A DNA stretch of 64,000 nt from Macrobrachium rosenbergii (lineage: Eukaryota; Arthropoda; Malacostraca; Decapoda; Palaemonidae), in the NCBI RefSeq assembly GCF_040412425.1, contig NC_089742.1:71760506-71824505 (forward strand), read 5' to 3'. Of the stretch, positions 1 through 10,455 are shown piece after piece. The notes under the pieces were generated by a model. The model did no database searches, was not told where the DNA came from, and was given only the letters and a program-made list of their open reading frames with translations. Every line of letters starts with the position of its first letter. Position 1 is the stretch's first letter. A program made the translations under genes and the position numbers.

Positions 1-23
1 ACAGTTAATTGCTGATACTTATT

Positions 24-97
24 ATCAGATAAAGTGGATGACAATAATTGGAATAAAATAATCAGATAAAGAGGCTGACAATAATTGGAATAAAGTA
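24..97. repeat. 37-bp tandem duplication
   Basis: Two near-identical units, each beginning ATCAGATAAAG and continuing through ACAATAATTGGAATAAA, are repeated with a 37-bp period. The surrounding DNA is AT-rich and has no coding signal. Confidence 0.7.
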
Positions 98-1797
98 TAC
101 TAACTGGCAACCCTCGAGAGTTTCTAAAGAAGTACGATCAATTTTGAAATTTGTAGCTTCACTTTTGGAACTTACTGTACAGCAAGTAAGGTAGGATAAG
201 TAATTGAAGCCTGTAAATGTGTCCACCGAGGTTTAATTGTAAGTTATTTCAAACCGGTAGTAAATATTTAAAATGAATTTCCTTTCTATTCGAGTGTGGT
301 AATTGATATTTTGAGTAACGTAACGTAACGTGTGCTGTGTGATTCGTTTTGCTATTGCGATATAATTTGACTGGCAGAATGCCATTGTGATCATGCATCC
401 ATTAGTGATGAGTGCTTGTATGTAAATAATTGTGTAAATAAAGAAGTTTTTTAAGTCAACATTTTAAAAACTAGTCTCATTGAGCCTTCCCTGGCTTGTA
501 GACGTTCTCATCATCCTTCGCAATCATATAGTTAATAACACCAGCAAGAAACAGTGCGCTGTGGTTAAATTTCATAACACTAATATATAGTTTTCTCTAA
601 TGTGTAGGAGCGATGGTGAGTATTTTAAGACTTCCAAAGGGGCAAACAAAATAAGCAAATACCAGTGCCATATTTCTTACGCCCATCGTGATTTGACTGG
701 AGGTATACTCTACTTGGTATTTTCCTGTATTTATTTAGTATCTTCACACTTTACAAATTGATAAACATATCAAATCAAAGAGGAAAGTTTACACTTTAAT
801 TTCATCTCAATGCAGTATACCAAAGAGTGCTTGTTTGAAAGATATTAAAGAAATTATAATTTTTTCTTTGAATATTTGATAGCATCGCCATCAATATTCA
901 CAGAAAAAAATCCTCTCTCAAAACGTGTGTAGAAATGTCGTTTTGGGGGGCAAAACCCCCCGTGATGAGGTACATTTCCAATTTTATCTCCGTTATCTCA
1001 AAAACTATGTAGCCTATCTTACGAAAAAAATTCTATTTGGGTAAACACAATTTAAAATACCTTTGCACAATTGTTCGTTAACTGGACTACATTAGGTGTA
1101 GCCCGGACCATTTATTTGCAGGTCTTCGCAGATTGGTTGCGTCGTCAGTGCACCTAATACGGTGTACTGTAGACCAAAGAATGGTGAAAAAACATTACTC
1201 CAGTATGAGAGAGAGAAAGGAAGTGTCGATTTGAAGAATGGCCAAAGACTTGTTTTAGCAGTAGGCCTACAGTATCAGTCTGGGCTGAAGTGAGTAGTAA
1301 GACAAATTCAGTTGGCGAAAAGTCCTTTCCAAATATGTCTTCCTTGGCTTTAGCCTTATTCTCGCTCCCATTTTCGAATGCCTCAGTTGTGCATTCCAAG
1401 CGAAGAAATCGCTTATTGGCAAGGTCAGTTGAAGCAATTTTACAAATACGATATGGGCTAAGACTGGAATCAAGGACGTGCGTATCTTTCATTCCTAGTG
1501 ATGAAATGGTGAAGAATTTTGGAGCAAAGGATACTCCACCATGAAGACGAAGATGATGTGTCAGAAGACGTGTTAGTTGCAACAGATTACTAAAAGGTAC
1601 AGGTACATAGCAGAAGTTAGTAGCCTAATGATGTTAAAAGCTCAAGCTTCTAATAGAAATAATCACACAAATATTTATTTTGAAAATTATTTCCTGATTT
1701 CGTTTGTTAAAAAAATGTAAACACAAATCTTTAATTTAGAATAGTTATGCTTGAGAGTTACTATTTTGTTTTCATGAAGAGCATTCCTTATTTTGCC
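98..1797. other. AT-rich DNA, no gene seen
   Basis: I see nothing gene-like here. There is a short perfect hairpin near 944-961 (a run of G, an AAAA-containing loop, a run of C). The longest open frames (1154-1582 minus, 1290-1544 plus) overlap on opposite strands and show no recognisable domain or family resemblance. Confidence 0.5.
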
Positions 1798-1863
1798 TAT
1801 ATAATATAATAATAATAATAATTATTATTATTATTATTATTAATATTGTTATTAATATTATTC
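1798..1863. repeat. (TAA)n/(TTA)n palindromic microsatellite
   Basis: A run of AAT units switches to ATT units, so the tract is self-complementary and could extrude a hairpin. It is imperfect at the edges. Confidence 0.85.
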
Positions 1864-2224
1864 CTTTTTTTTACGTTCTTGCATAAAAATCATTCCTTTA
1901 AAGATTTCATACAGCAAAATTTCTTAAGCATTATCACATAATAAAGAGGAACCAATTACATTTTGGTATATTTACAACCATTTCAGAGATTTGTGTTTTG
2001 TGGGAATTTGCTTTTTGAAAAGTGGCAACACTGAGACCAATATCCCTGATTCCCTGTAGACATTATTACCTCCGGAGTTACGTCCAATGCGGTGTTACGG
2101 CGCCTCCTAACTGCTTCCGCTTTCTTTCCCTTCACTATGCTTCCATTCATATTCTCTTTCTTCCATCTTACATTTCATCTTCTAACAAGTGTTACAACAT
2201 TATTTTTAGGACTGAGTGACTCTA

Positions 2225-2265
2225 CAGGTCCCAGCGCTCGGACTTTGGCCTAAATTTTATATTTC
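2225..2265. repeat. short motif resembling the LINE 3' region
   Basis: The stretch GGTCCCAGCGCTCGGACTTT followed by GGCCTAAA resembles GGTCCTAGCGCTGGACTTCA with GGCCTAGA at 20448-20476, in the 3' region of the non-LTR element. This suggests a small fragment of a related LINE or SINE tail. The match is short, so the call is tentative. Confidence 0.35.
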
Positions 2266-2705
2266 AATTTATTTGCCGGAGTATGTTGACCATGGAAAAG
2301 CTGAAACCTAACCCGGCTGGAAACATTATACCACATACGTTACTACTTTACGTGTTCACATTTGTCAGTTCGCTGACGCTGATAAGCCCACTTCAATGAA
2401 CTTGAGAAAAAATATAAACAAAGCGTTCGGAATGAAAAGAACTTGGAAAAACTACAATATTCTGTATGTTGTATCAGGCTAACCTATATCGCATTGAGAG
2501 AGAAGAATGTTCGCACGCTGCAACTGAAGTAAAAGCATCGATCCCTCAGTGTTGCCAGTTGCCACTGCTTTTTCTTCTTTTTTAGAAATTTTGTTGGTGA
2601 AACCAAACTTGCGATATAGAGGTGGGAGTGTCTTCAACGCCGGATAATATGGTATTTGTGATGGATTCTTGTTTATTTCGTTGTTCCTAGAGTATGATTA
2701 GGCTG

Positions 2706-3212
2706 GTGGGTAATTTTTCGGAAGGCTCCAGCCAGCATCTTTGCAAGTGGTTTTTCATGCAAATATGGTTAGGAAATGATAGGGCACTAAAAGAACCAAA
2801 AAGATCGCGTATGGAAACCCCAGTTGGATGGACTTAAGAGGTTTATTACAGGTTAATTACATTCGTGCGACAAAAATTGAAGGTAAATCCATAATTAGCA
2901 ACCTAAAAACTGTAGAAAAAGTGAAGTTAGAAGGAAATCGCCGCTGCGGAGCCACTACTTGGATAAATAACAACCTAACCTAACATAGGGCTGTTTACTG
3001 GTTGCAATTTGGCCGTATTGCCTTAACTATGGAGGCGCGTGGGCACCTTATTGCCTTACAAGGAGTAATTTTATTAATTTTTTCTTTGTTAGTAACCACT
3101 TGCGCAGGTTATGCATTGAGAAGAAATTTTTTTTGAGATGTTTTACCCAAGTAAAATATAAATTATTATGTATGAGGTGGCTGGAGTCTTCCAAAAAATA
3201 ACTGGTTAGTGT
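2706..3212. repeat. putative MITE-like repeat with terminal inverted repeats
   Basis: The left end (GGTAATTTTTCGGAAGGCTC followed by CAGCCA) is matched in inverse orientation at the right end (TGGCTGGAGTCTTCC then AAAAAATAACTGG). The interior contains a block near 2990-3060 (TTTACTGGTTGCAATTTGGC and GGAGGCGCG) that resembles the centre of the palindromic MITE at 4750-5275. No transposase frame is present and no target duplication is clear. Confidence 0.45.
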
Positions 3213-3473
3213 TCTGGAAGATTTTCCAGGTGATATTGACAGATTCAGCTGATGAGATTCCTGTCACTGATGAAAATGACGCACAATTATCTGATGAGAA
3301 AGACTTAGGTAATGTGTTTTCCTCAAATAGCGTAAGTCAAACCCATTAGCCCATCAAACTAGGCTGTTCATTTTTAGCATTATTTTCGCAGCTTCCTCAC
3401 CTGATCAGCGAGACTTGGCCTAACCTCACCGTGACCCATCCAAATCTTTGATAATGTTTCCATAATAGGTAAA

Positions 3474-3690
3474 ATTTTACAAGTTGCCAATAAGACTCCA
3501 GCCAGCCATTTTTGCACAAAAAACCATTTTGAGTTTTTCATGCAAAAATAACTAGGAAATAATAGGGCACTAAAAGAACCTTAAAATACCAATATAACTT
3601 CACCTACGGGTGTTGACTGGTTACAATTTTGCTGTATTAGCTATGGAGGGGGGGAGGGTATTCTTACCTTATAAGTCGTAAATTTTCTAA
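3474..3690. repeat. second partial copy of the 2.7-kb repeat
   Basis: AAGACTCCAGCCAGCC, a TTTTTCATGCAAA block and AGGGCACTAAAAGAACC recur in the same order as at 2725-2798. They are followed by a second copy of the GTTACAATTTTGCTGTATTA block. This is a shorter, diverged copy of the repeat at 2706-3212. Confidence 0.55.
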
Positions 3691-3899
3691 TTTCTTTATT
3701 TGTCATTTGCGCATAGTGTTTATGGGGTTCAAAATAATGAGAATGAAGAGCTCTTTTCAAAAATGTAAGTTACAATTTCATAGTGTGTATTGGCAACTTA
3801 TAAAATAATACCCCATAATATTTTAGTTCTTCCTAATTATCCAGTTAATTGCAAGTTCTGTTATTGTTTTGAGGCTTTCCCAAATCACATTATTCCATA

Positions 3900-4730
3900 A
3901 AATTTGTTGTGCCTTCTCTGTTTGATAAGTGGTTTAGGCTACATCTCCGAGTGTGTTAGTTACTTGTGCAAACATGCCAATAGGCTCATGTGCACTAAGA
4001 CCATTGAGAGAAAAATTGATTGAAGGACTACAGATTATTTAAATACAAAGAATCACTTTAAACTTAACCGTGGTTCTTATGAAGAGAGAGAAAGGGCAAT
4101 TGGTAGAGCAAAGATAAGTGCCATGGAAGACAAAAGGTCATTAATCTGTACCTCTGCAAATGCAGAGCCTTATACAGTGGCAAAAGAGAGAACTAAAAGA
4201 GGAAGAATACTGTAGAAAATGTATTCCTAGATGCTGTGCAGGTGGACTACATCTTCAAGGGGGGAGTTGACCTGCTGGATGGGTTAGTAGCTTACTACAG
4301 AATCAAAATCCGATTAAATAAGGCATATCACCTTTTATTTTCTAGATTTTCCAGCTTTTATTTAATTATGAGATATGTATTCTATGACTTTTGCCTTCTA
4401 AACGATTTGAATCATTATTCTGTAGAATATTCTTGAGAATAGAGGTAGCAGAATCTTTACTAAAATGCCACAAAAATGTAATTCCAAAAAGAGGAAGCCA
4501 AGTACATGCTCGGTGGTAGAATAAGCCAATGGAGCAAAAAAGGTTAGTGATTCCTCTTCAACAAAGCCTGTACAGGAGGTAAGGCAAGACACAATAGAAC
4601 ACTAGCCATTGTATGATGATGAGTTGCAGTGATGCAACATGTCAGATTGGAAAGGAAAATCCATGATAAAATGTAGCAGGTGTGATGTGTATTTGTGTTT
4701 TATAAATAAGATTTCAACCTTCCTTGTTAC
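3900..4730 (+). pseudogene. piggyBac-type transposase fossil (C-terminal half)
   Basis: Decayed pieces in three frames line up in the order expected of a piggyBac (PGBD, DDE_Tnp_1_7) transposase. A block with ISAMEDKRS and ANAEPYTVAKERTKRG (about 4098-4215) corresponds to the strand before the third catalytic Asp. It is followed by GGVDLLDGLVAYYRIKIR (about 4259-4312), the family's most conserved motif, with the Asp of GGVDLLD in place. A C-terminal segment (about 4560-4735) contains KCSRCDVYLCF, like the cysteine-rich C-terminal domain of piggyBac proteins. Stops and frameshifts occur at about 4215, 4235, 4436 and 4600. The N-terminal half is not readable; an acidic stretch at about 3238-3345 may be a remnant. 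No terminal repeats were identified for it. A piggyBac-type MITE lies far downstream at 42918-45116, but I cannot link the two. Confidence 0.7.
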
Positions 4731-4741
4731 CTCCCACAAAA

Positions 4742-5283
4742 ACTATCTAGGTAATTCTAAGCCGGCTGTCCGCGGTGAGCTAGACTATGGCAATTGACGT
4801 TTTTCTATGTTATTTTACTTGCCTTACAAGAATTTAAAGTAATATTTTGTCGGCCGGCTGTAACTAAGCTGTCATTGACCTTTGAAGACTCTGCGACTTG
4901 AATTGCCCTAACGCAGGGTAGGTCTAAGCCAGCATTCCGCGGCAAGCCCCCCACCCCTCCATAGCTAATACGGCAAAATTGTAACCAGTAAACACCCCTA
5001 AAAATACCAACATAATGTATCCTAGAGGTGTTTACAGGTTACAATTTTGCCGTATTAGCTATGGAGGTGGGGGGGCGGGCTTGCAGCGGAATGCCGGCTT
5101 AGACCTACCCTGCGTTAGGTAATTCAAGTCGTGTAGTCTTCAAAGGTCAATCACAATTTAATTACAACCGGGCGACAAAATATTACTTTAAATTCTTGTA
5201 AAGCAAGTAAAATAACATAGATAAACGCCAATTGCCACAGTCTAGCTCACCGCGGACAGCCGGCTTAGAATTACCACTATCTA
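4742..5283. mobile_element. palindromic MITE/foldback element with 8-bp TSD
   Basis: The element proper is 4750-5275. It begins GGTAATTCTAAGCCGGC and ends with the exact inverse, GCCGGCTTAGAATTACC. The inverted similarity continues for about 245 bp per arm, meeting near 5000, so almost the whole element can fold back on itself. The flanking octamer ACTATCTA is present at 4742-4749 and again at 5276-5283, a clean target-site duplication. The 8-bp duplication with a GG start fits Merlin or hAT-like transposition. No transposase is encoded, so it is non-autonomous. Confidence 0.85.
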
Positions 5284-5329
5284 TCTATAATAATAAAATC
5301 CAAGTGGATCTTGTTTGTCCTCCCCTGGG

Positions 5330-5620
5330 TGACAGTAGATGAGACATGACACAGCCAACCACCCCCTGCAAACTGGTTTGTCTGACCCAGGTGGGGGCGG
5401 GTTAGGTAGGGGAATGGGAGGGTAGGGGAGCTATCCACCCTCCTCTTGCAGATCTGTTTGACCACCCTGGGTGGGGGCAGGGTAGGTAGGGGATTGGGGG
5501 TGGTTAGGTTAGATATCTACCCTCCTCCTGCAAACTGGTTTGTCTGCTGATAGGGGAATGGGAGGGTAGGGGAGACACCCACCCTCCTCCTGCAAACTGG
5601 TTTGTCTGCCCCAGTAGGGG
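5330..5620. repeat. degenerate GC-rich minisatellite
   Basis: About four irregular units of 65-82 bp share TAGGGGAATGGGAGGGTAGG, CCACCCTCCTCCTGCA and AACTGGTTTGTCTG. One strand is strongly G-rich with repeated GGGG runs. No coding potential is apparent. Confidence 0.7.
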
Positions 5621-5952
5621 AGACAGCAGCGCCGTGTTCCAGTGTGCATAGCGTGCGCCAAGAAGCTCGCAGTGTGAATAACAACACTTTAGATATTATT
5701 ATTATTCAGAAGATAAATACTATTCATATGGAACAACCCCACAGGGGCTATTGATTTGAAATTGAAGCTTCCAAAGAATATGGTGCTCATTAAGAAGTAG
5801 GAGAAGGCAAAAGGAAAATTATGTTGAAGTGATACGATACATATTACCTGTAGAAGGAAGTCCATCATGTACTAAAAATGATGCTAATTGGTCCATTGTG
5901 GACCAGTATGTAATATTTGTCACATAAGTGTATTTTTGTAACATAAATGCTT
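5621..5952. other. unassigned spacer
   Basis: I see no gene, repeat boundary or motif in this roughly 330-bp stretch between the minisatellite and DIRS element G. Confidence 0.5.
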
Positions 5953-5958
5953 GTTTCT

Positions 5959-6125
5959 GTACATGCAACTTACCCGTCAGATATATACTTAGCTATAGTC
6001 TCCGAGGTTCCCGACAGAATTTCAAATCTCGCGGCACACGCAACCGATAGGTCAGGTGATCTACCTTTCCCACCGCTGGGTGGCGGGAATAGGAACCATT
6101 CCCGTTTTCTAATCAGATTTTCTCT
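5959..6125 (+). repeat. DIRS-G left terminal inverted repeat
   Basis: About 167 bp starting GTACATGCAACTTACCCGTC. It is the inverse of 9429-9592, apparently over 90% identical by eye, and includes the shared block CCGCTGGGTGGCGGGAATAG. Confidence 0.9.
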
Positions 6126-6290
6126 GTCGCTGGTTCCGGCAACATCTGTTGTTGGTTCCTCCTGCTTTGATTTTCGTTTTCTCGCTTGCTGAGGATCTTT
6201 TGGACTGATTTTGGTGACGTATTGGATTTTTGGCTTGGTATACGCTATTGTGGACTTTTTTTGGATTTGCTCTTGGTTTGTTCTGTTAAG

Positions 6291-8681
6291 ATGTCTGATA
6301 TCACTGTTACACTTGTGTTTCGTGTGTGTGTTAGGCAAGAGTGTAAGGTGAGGTTGCCGAAAGCTTCGGTAGACCCTCACACTGTATGCATGAGGTGTAG
6401 GGGGAATGATTGTTCTTCGGACAATAGGTGCAAGGAGTGTGAGAAGTTGTCTGATCAGGAATGGAAGGTTTTGACTTCTTATTTGAAGAAGCTTGAAAAG
6501 GATAGAGTTAGAAAGGCTTCCTCTAGAAGCTCGAGTAGGTCTCGCTCTGCTGAGCACGAAGTAGAGATTAACACCGTAGGCTCTCCTAATCCTTTGGTTT
6601 CAGCCCCTTCTCCCTTCACCAAACCTGTGGATTCGTCTTCTGAAATGGCTGCGATGAAGGCGGAAATCCTTAGGATGAAATTGCAACTGCGTGCGATGAA
6701 GGAAGGTAGGAGTGATAGTGATATGTGCAGTGTCCCCAGTGCAGTGGAGGGGGCGTCTGATCGGCTCCGCATTGCTCCTAGGCCTAGACCTCTTCCAAAC
6801 TCCCAGGACCAGTGGAGGAGGAATGTCAAAAGCCGCAAGGAGGATGTAGAGCATCCCCAACGATCAGGCGTCCCTTCGGCAGATCCTGTCGTTGCGTCCC
6901 AGGCTGCCTTGGATCGCCATAGAAAAGGCATCCTGAAGAAGTGCTTTTCTTCGTCTGACTCGTCTTCTCCGAGGCGCGGTTGGAGTTCGGCTGAGGAGTC
7001 GCGCCCTCTGAAGAGATCCTGGAAGGCTCCTAGAGTAGAGGTTTTGGACTCGAGCCCTGAGCGCTTCCCGGAGGATTCGCCTGTTGTCAGGAAGAGAGCT
7101 CGAAGATCCCCCTCCTCCTCTCCAGCAGGAGTTAAGGAGTCGACGAAGCAAATTTTGGTCGGCCTCCAGGAGCAGTTGTCAGCGCTTGTAGGATCTCTCT
7201 CCAAGGATACCTCGTCTCGTAGGAAGGATGACTTTCTTCCCATCAAGAGTTCCAGGAAGCGCCCTTCTTCGAGTCGTCGCTCTTCTCCTGTCAAGCTTCC
7301 TTCTAGCAGCAAGTTTTCTTCTTCACGAAGACGCTCTTCGCCGAGCAGGCGCTCTACTCCCAGCAGGCGCGCTTCTTCCAGGCGCTCATCATCGGAGGGA
7401 AGCGCCTCTCCTTCCAGGCGCACTTTGCCTCGCAGAACCTCTCCTTTGGACAGACGCTCTTCTTCTTCCAAGCTTCTCTCGTGGGATAAACTCCCTCCTT
7501 CCAGCAAACACCGCTCTCCTGCCAGGCATTCTAGCATTAGGCCCCCCTCTCCTGGCAGGCTCTCATCAGTGGACAAGAGCCCCTCTCCTGTCAGGCGCCA
7601 GTCCGGCAGCAGGCGCCATTCTCCTGGCAGGCGCTCTTCATTGGACAGGAGTGCTTCTCCATCCAGGCTCGCTTCACCTGATAGGCGCTCCTCTTCTTTT
7701 AAGCCTTCCTCCCCGTCTGCTCCATTGGAAGAAGTCTCAGAGGAGGAATCTCCTAAGGACGCTGGAGTTTCAGATTATAAAAGACTGGCTTCTGTGCTGA
7801 TTCAGGAGTTTGGAGATTCTCTTTGCCATGCCGCCCCTCCTTCTCCGGGATCTTTATGGGATAGTACCAAGTCAGCAAGACCCTCCTCTTTTGTCAAGAT
7901 GCACCCTACGATCTCTATGAGGAAAGCCTTTAAAGGAGTCGGAGAGTGGATGCAGTCTAAGAAGGAAGCAGGCAAGACGGTTTTCTCTTTTCCTCCTTCT
8001 AGGCTTTTGGGAAAGTCTGGAATTTGGTACGAGACCAAGGAGCCTTTGGGGTTGGGTCTCCCCTCATCAGCAGATGCAGATTTTTCAAATCTGGTAGACT
8101 CCTCCAGGAGGCTTTCTCTTTCTTCAGCGAAGGCGACTTGGGGAATGTGCGAACTGGACCATCTCCTCAAGGGCCTTTTTAGAGTTGTGGAGGTGTTCAA
8201 TTTTATGGATTGATCTCTTGGGGCTTTGGCCAGGAGGACTCGAGACCCTGAATTCCTTTGTATGGATGATTTTGTAAGCGTGTTGTCTTGTTTGGACAAA
8301 GCGGTGAGGGACGGTTCCTCTGAAGTCGCTGCCTTATTCGGAGCTGGTATCCTCAAGAAGAGATCGGTCTTCAGCTCTTTCCTCACCAAATCCGTGTCTC
8401 CTCTCCAGAGGTCCTCTCTTCTGTTTGCTCCTCTTTCGCCCCACCTTTTTCCTCAAGATATGGTCAAGGAGATTTCTCGCTCATTGTCGGAGAAGGCGAC
8501 CCAGGATCTTTTGGCCCATTCATCAAAGAGAATGAGACCTGCTGTTCCTTTCGCCAAGAAGGAGAAGGCTCCCTTTCAGGAGCCCTTTCGAGGGGGCCCT
8601 TTGTCAAGAGCCTCCTTCAGAAGTAGAAGACCTGAGAGAATAGGAAGGTCTTCCTCTCGCCCGATTAAAAGGACTAAGTGA
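6291..8681 (+). pseudogene. gag-like ORF of DIRS-G with an RS domain and one internal stop
   Basis: The likely start is the ATG at 6291 (MSDITVTLVFRVC), because the earlier ATG at 6186 lies in the leader. Residues about 12-55 hold a Cys/His cluster (C-x4-C, H-x3-C-x2-C, C-x4-C and a final C-x2-C), a probable zinc-binding domain. A coiled-coil-like segment with MAAMKAEILRMKLQLRAMKE follows. Next comes a long Ser/Arg-rich region (about 7240-7720) with many RRSS, SPSRR and SSRR units. The C-terminal part (about 7740-8680) is conserved with element D at 51318-51894, for example DKAVRDGSSEVAALF. A single TGA at 8211-8213 interrupts the frame, which continues in phase from 8214 to 8681. The protein is probably the structural Gag that packages element RNA; the RS region could act in RNA or splicing-factor binding (inference). 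RT follows in another frame. Confidence 0.75.
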
Positions 8682-9022
8682 AAAACGAGTACTCCAGACT
8701 GTTAAAGTTCGCCGAAGTCTGGGCACAGAGAGGGGCGGATGACTGGTCCCTCTCTATTCTAAGAAGAGGTTACCTCATCCCCTTCAGGGAAAGTCCTCCC
8801 TTAACATCAACTCCCAGGGAGTTATCTGCCAGTTACAGGGATACCGTCAAGAACCAGGCTCTTCTACTAGCAGTGGATCAAATGCTGGAAAAGGAAGCCA
8901 TAGAACCGGTTCAAGAGCTCCATTCCCCAGGGTTTTACAATCGGCTTTTTCTGGTGCCGAAATCCTTGGGGGGGTGGAGGCCGGTTCTGGATGTAAGCGC
9001 CCTGAACTTCTTCGTTATGTAA
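8678..9022 (+). pseudogene. N-terminal fragment of DIRS-G reverse transcriptase
   Basis: The open frame overlaps the gag stop by four bases. It starts at a GTG in this reading, so the true start is uncertain and it may be reached by frameshifting. It contains GYLIPFRESPP, EKEAIEPV and the first RT block NRLFLVPKSLGGWRPVLDVS, matching the equivalent block of element D near 52170-52229. Translation ends at LNFFVM, before the palm motifs; no YLDD motif is present. This is a deletion product, not a functional polymerase. Confidence 0.8.
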
Positions 9023-9102
9023 GTGGGTCAGCCCCCATTGACACGATTCATAATAGGCTCTGCCATGTAAGTGGGTCATTCCCCATTGGCACGATCCAGA
9101 AG
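9018..9102. repeat. 47-bp tandem duplication at the RT deletion point
   Basis: Two units, each with TGTAAGTGGGTCA, CCCCATTG and CACGAT, start near 9019 and 9066, exactly where the RT frame is lost. They may record how the internal deletion was filled. Confidence 0.7.
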
Positions 9103-9286
9103 GGCTGTCAGTCATAGGTCACATCCTCACTAAAGCTCTTGATGCAAGCAGACTCATAGACAGTATCCATGAAGTCTTCTGCCCAATCAGGTAAGAACCA
9201 TGGTTTTTTGTTTATCCTGCAACATATGTTGTTTCCCATTTTTTAGTTTTTAGCTATCTCTTGCCCTCCTCCAAGGGTGCCAATCA

Positions 9287-9388
9287 GCTAAGTATAGGCC
9301 TATATCTGACGGGTAAGTTGCATGTACAAAAATTATATTTTTATGATAAAATAAAGTTTTGTACATACTTACCCAGCAGATATATACG
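9287..9388. repeat. DIRS-G internal complementary region (ICR)
   Basis: Bases 9287-9328 are the reverse complement of the element's left end, and 9331-9388 are the reverse complement of its right end. The segment therefore equals the two termini joined. This is the diagnostic ICR of DIRS elements, proposed to template completion of the circular intermediate. Confidence 0.85.
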
Positions 9389-9428
9389 ATTAATGGCCCG
9401 CCCAGCCTCCCCTCAGGAGACAGGTGGA

Positions 9429-9592
9429 AGAGAAAATCTGATTAGAAAATGGGAATGGTTCCTATTCCCGCCACCCAGCGGCGAGAAAGGTAGATCACCT
9501 GACCTATCGGTTGCGTGTGCTGCGAGATTTGAAATTCTGTCGGGAACGTCGGAGACTATAGCTAAGTATATATCTGCCGGGTAAGTATGTAC
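9429..9592 (-). repeat. DIRS-G right terminal inverted repeat
   Basis: Inverse partner of 5959-6125. The outer end continues to about 9618 with AACTTTATTTTATCATAAAA, matching the second half of the ICR. Confidence 0.9.
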
Positions 9593-9618
9593 AAAACTTT
9601 ATTTTATCATAAAAATAT

Positions 9619-9970
9619 CATTTTAATGTTTACTACATGATGTTAGGGTAATAATTAAAATAAAACCACTTGGATTTTTTCAGTGTTGTCCATCATGGCC
9701 CAAAAGAAGGTACAGTAATGAGCAGATAATCAAAAGTACTCCATTAGAAATATATCAGCTGTAAGTTGTCAAAGAAAGGTAATGTGCTAGATGCTGTTGT
9801 CTGATGATTTATTTATTTTTTTATTGGGCTGCATAGTAAAGAGTAAAATGTTTTTCTCTTTATAAGTAGTCAAGAATATTTCCATGATTACCTGTCCTAT
9901 AACAATTATACATGATAGTGTCATGCAAAAAATGTATATACATTACTTATTTACTAACAGGAATACTAAA
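9619..9970. other. unassigned spacer between DIRS-G and DIRS-A
   Basis: AT-rich DNA with no supported feature. The small frame at 9884-10132 runs into the terminal repeat of DIRS-A and is not a gene. Confidence 0.5.
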
Positions 9971-10311
9971 GGGATTTTGACAAAGGAAAAATCTATTTCT
10001 GAGGGAGGCCCTTTGTCACCCGGTGAAATATCCATCCAGCACATATTTCTAGGTAAATACTTTGCTAAATATACCAGAGAAAAAAGCTATCAGGAATGCT
10101 GGGGTTACTACCCCCAGATCAATCATCTATAATAAAATAGATGTCGGTATAGGTAAGGGTGAGTGATTGTTGTCACTGCCACAGGACTGCACTCTGAAGA
10201 TATCCCAATGACAAAACCCCCGGAACGTGGGGAGCCGATCCAGCGCCCACACTCACCCGCCCGCCAACCGACGACCCCAGCGCCATCTGAACTCATTCCA
10301 GGCTAGCAACC
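9971..10311 (-). repeat. DIRS-A left (3') terminal inverted repeat
   Basis: Starts GGGATTTTGACAAAGG and includes GGGGTTACTACCCCCAGATC. It is the inverse of 24644-24957. The outermost 30 or so bases are present only at this end, the same asymmetry as in copy B. Confidence 0.9.
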
Positions 10312-10363
10312 CCCCACAAGCTTGGTATGCCTATTCAGGGAGGGAAACCTAGATCCTGGGTGG

Positions 10364-10455
10364 GTCACCGGGTGACACAGGGCCTCCCTCAGAAATAGAT
10401 TTTTCCTTTGTCAAAATCCCTTTTCTGAGCTCGTCCCTGTGTCAGCCAGTGAAAT
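10364..10455. repeat. DIRS-A internal complementary region
   Basis: Bases 10364-10420 are the reverse complement of the left end. Bases 10421-10455 (TTTTCTGAGCTCGTCCCTGT onward) are the reverse complement of the right end at 24923-24957. Together they reproduce the circle junction. Confidence 0.88.

Larger units (their letters stand above)
5953..9618 (+). mobile_element. DIRS-type retrotransposon G, internally deleted
   Basis: A 3.67-kb element with full DIRS terminal architecture but only part of the coding region. It has inverted terminal repeats (5959-6125 and 9429-9592), an ICR (9287-9388), a gag frame with one stop (6291-8681), and an RT frame that ends soon after its first conserved block (9022). 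The rest of RT, RNase H and the recombinase is missing, so it is a deletion derivative that could move only if enzymes are supplied in trans. DIRS elements integrate by tyrosine recombinase, which explains the absence of a target duplication. Sequence downstream of the RT stop goes straight into the 3' terminal region. Confidence 0.85.

Noticed and set aside
1154..1582. 142-codon minus-strand frame in the first 2 kb
   Set aside because: No start context, domain or repeat link can be shown, and overlapping frames exist on both strands.
5970..6557. 195-codon minus-strand frame across the DIRS-G left terminus
   Set aside because: It runs through the terminal inverted repeat into the leader; the same frame recurs at the right repeat because the sequence is inverted, not because it is coding.
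6479..7576. A 365-codon minus-strand frame opposite DIRS-G gag
   Set aside because: It mirrors the biased Ser/Arg codons of the sense gag (giving Glu/Leu-rich antisense) and resembles no family.
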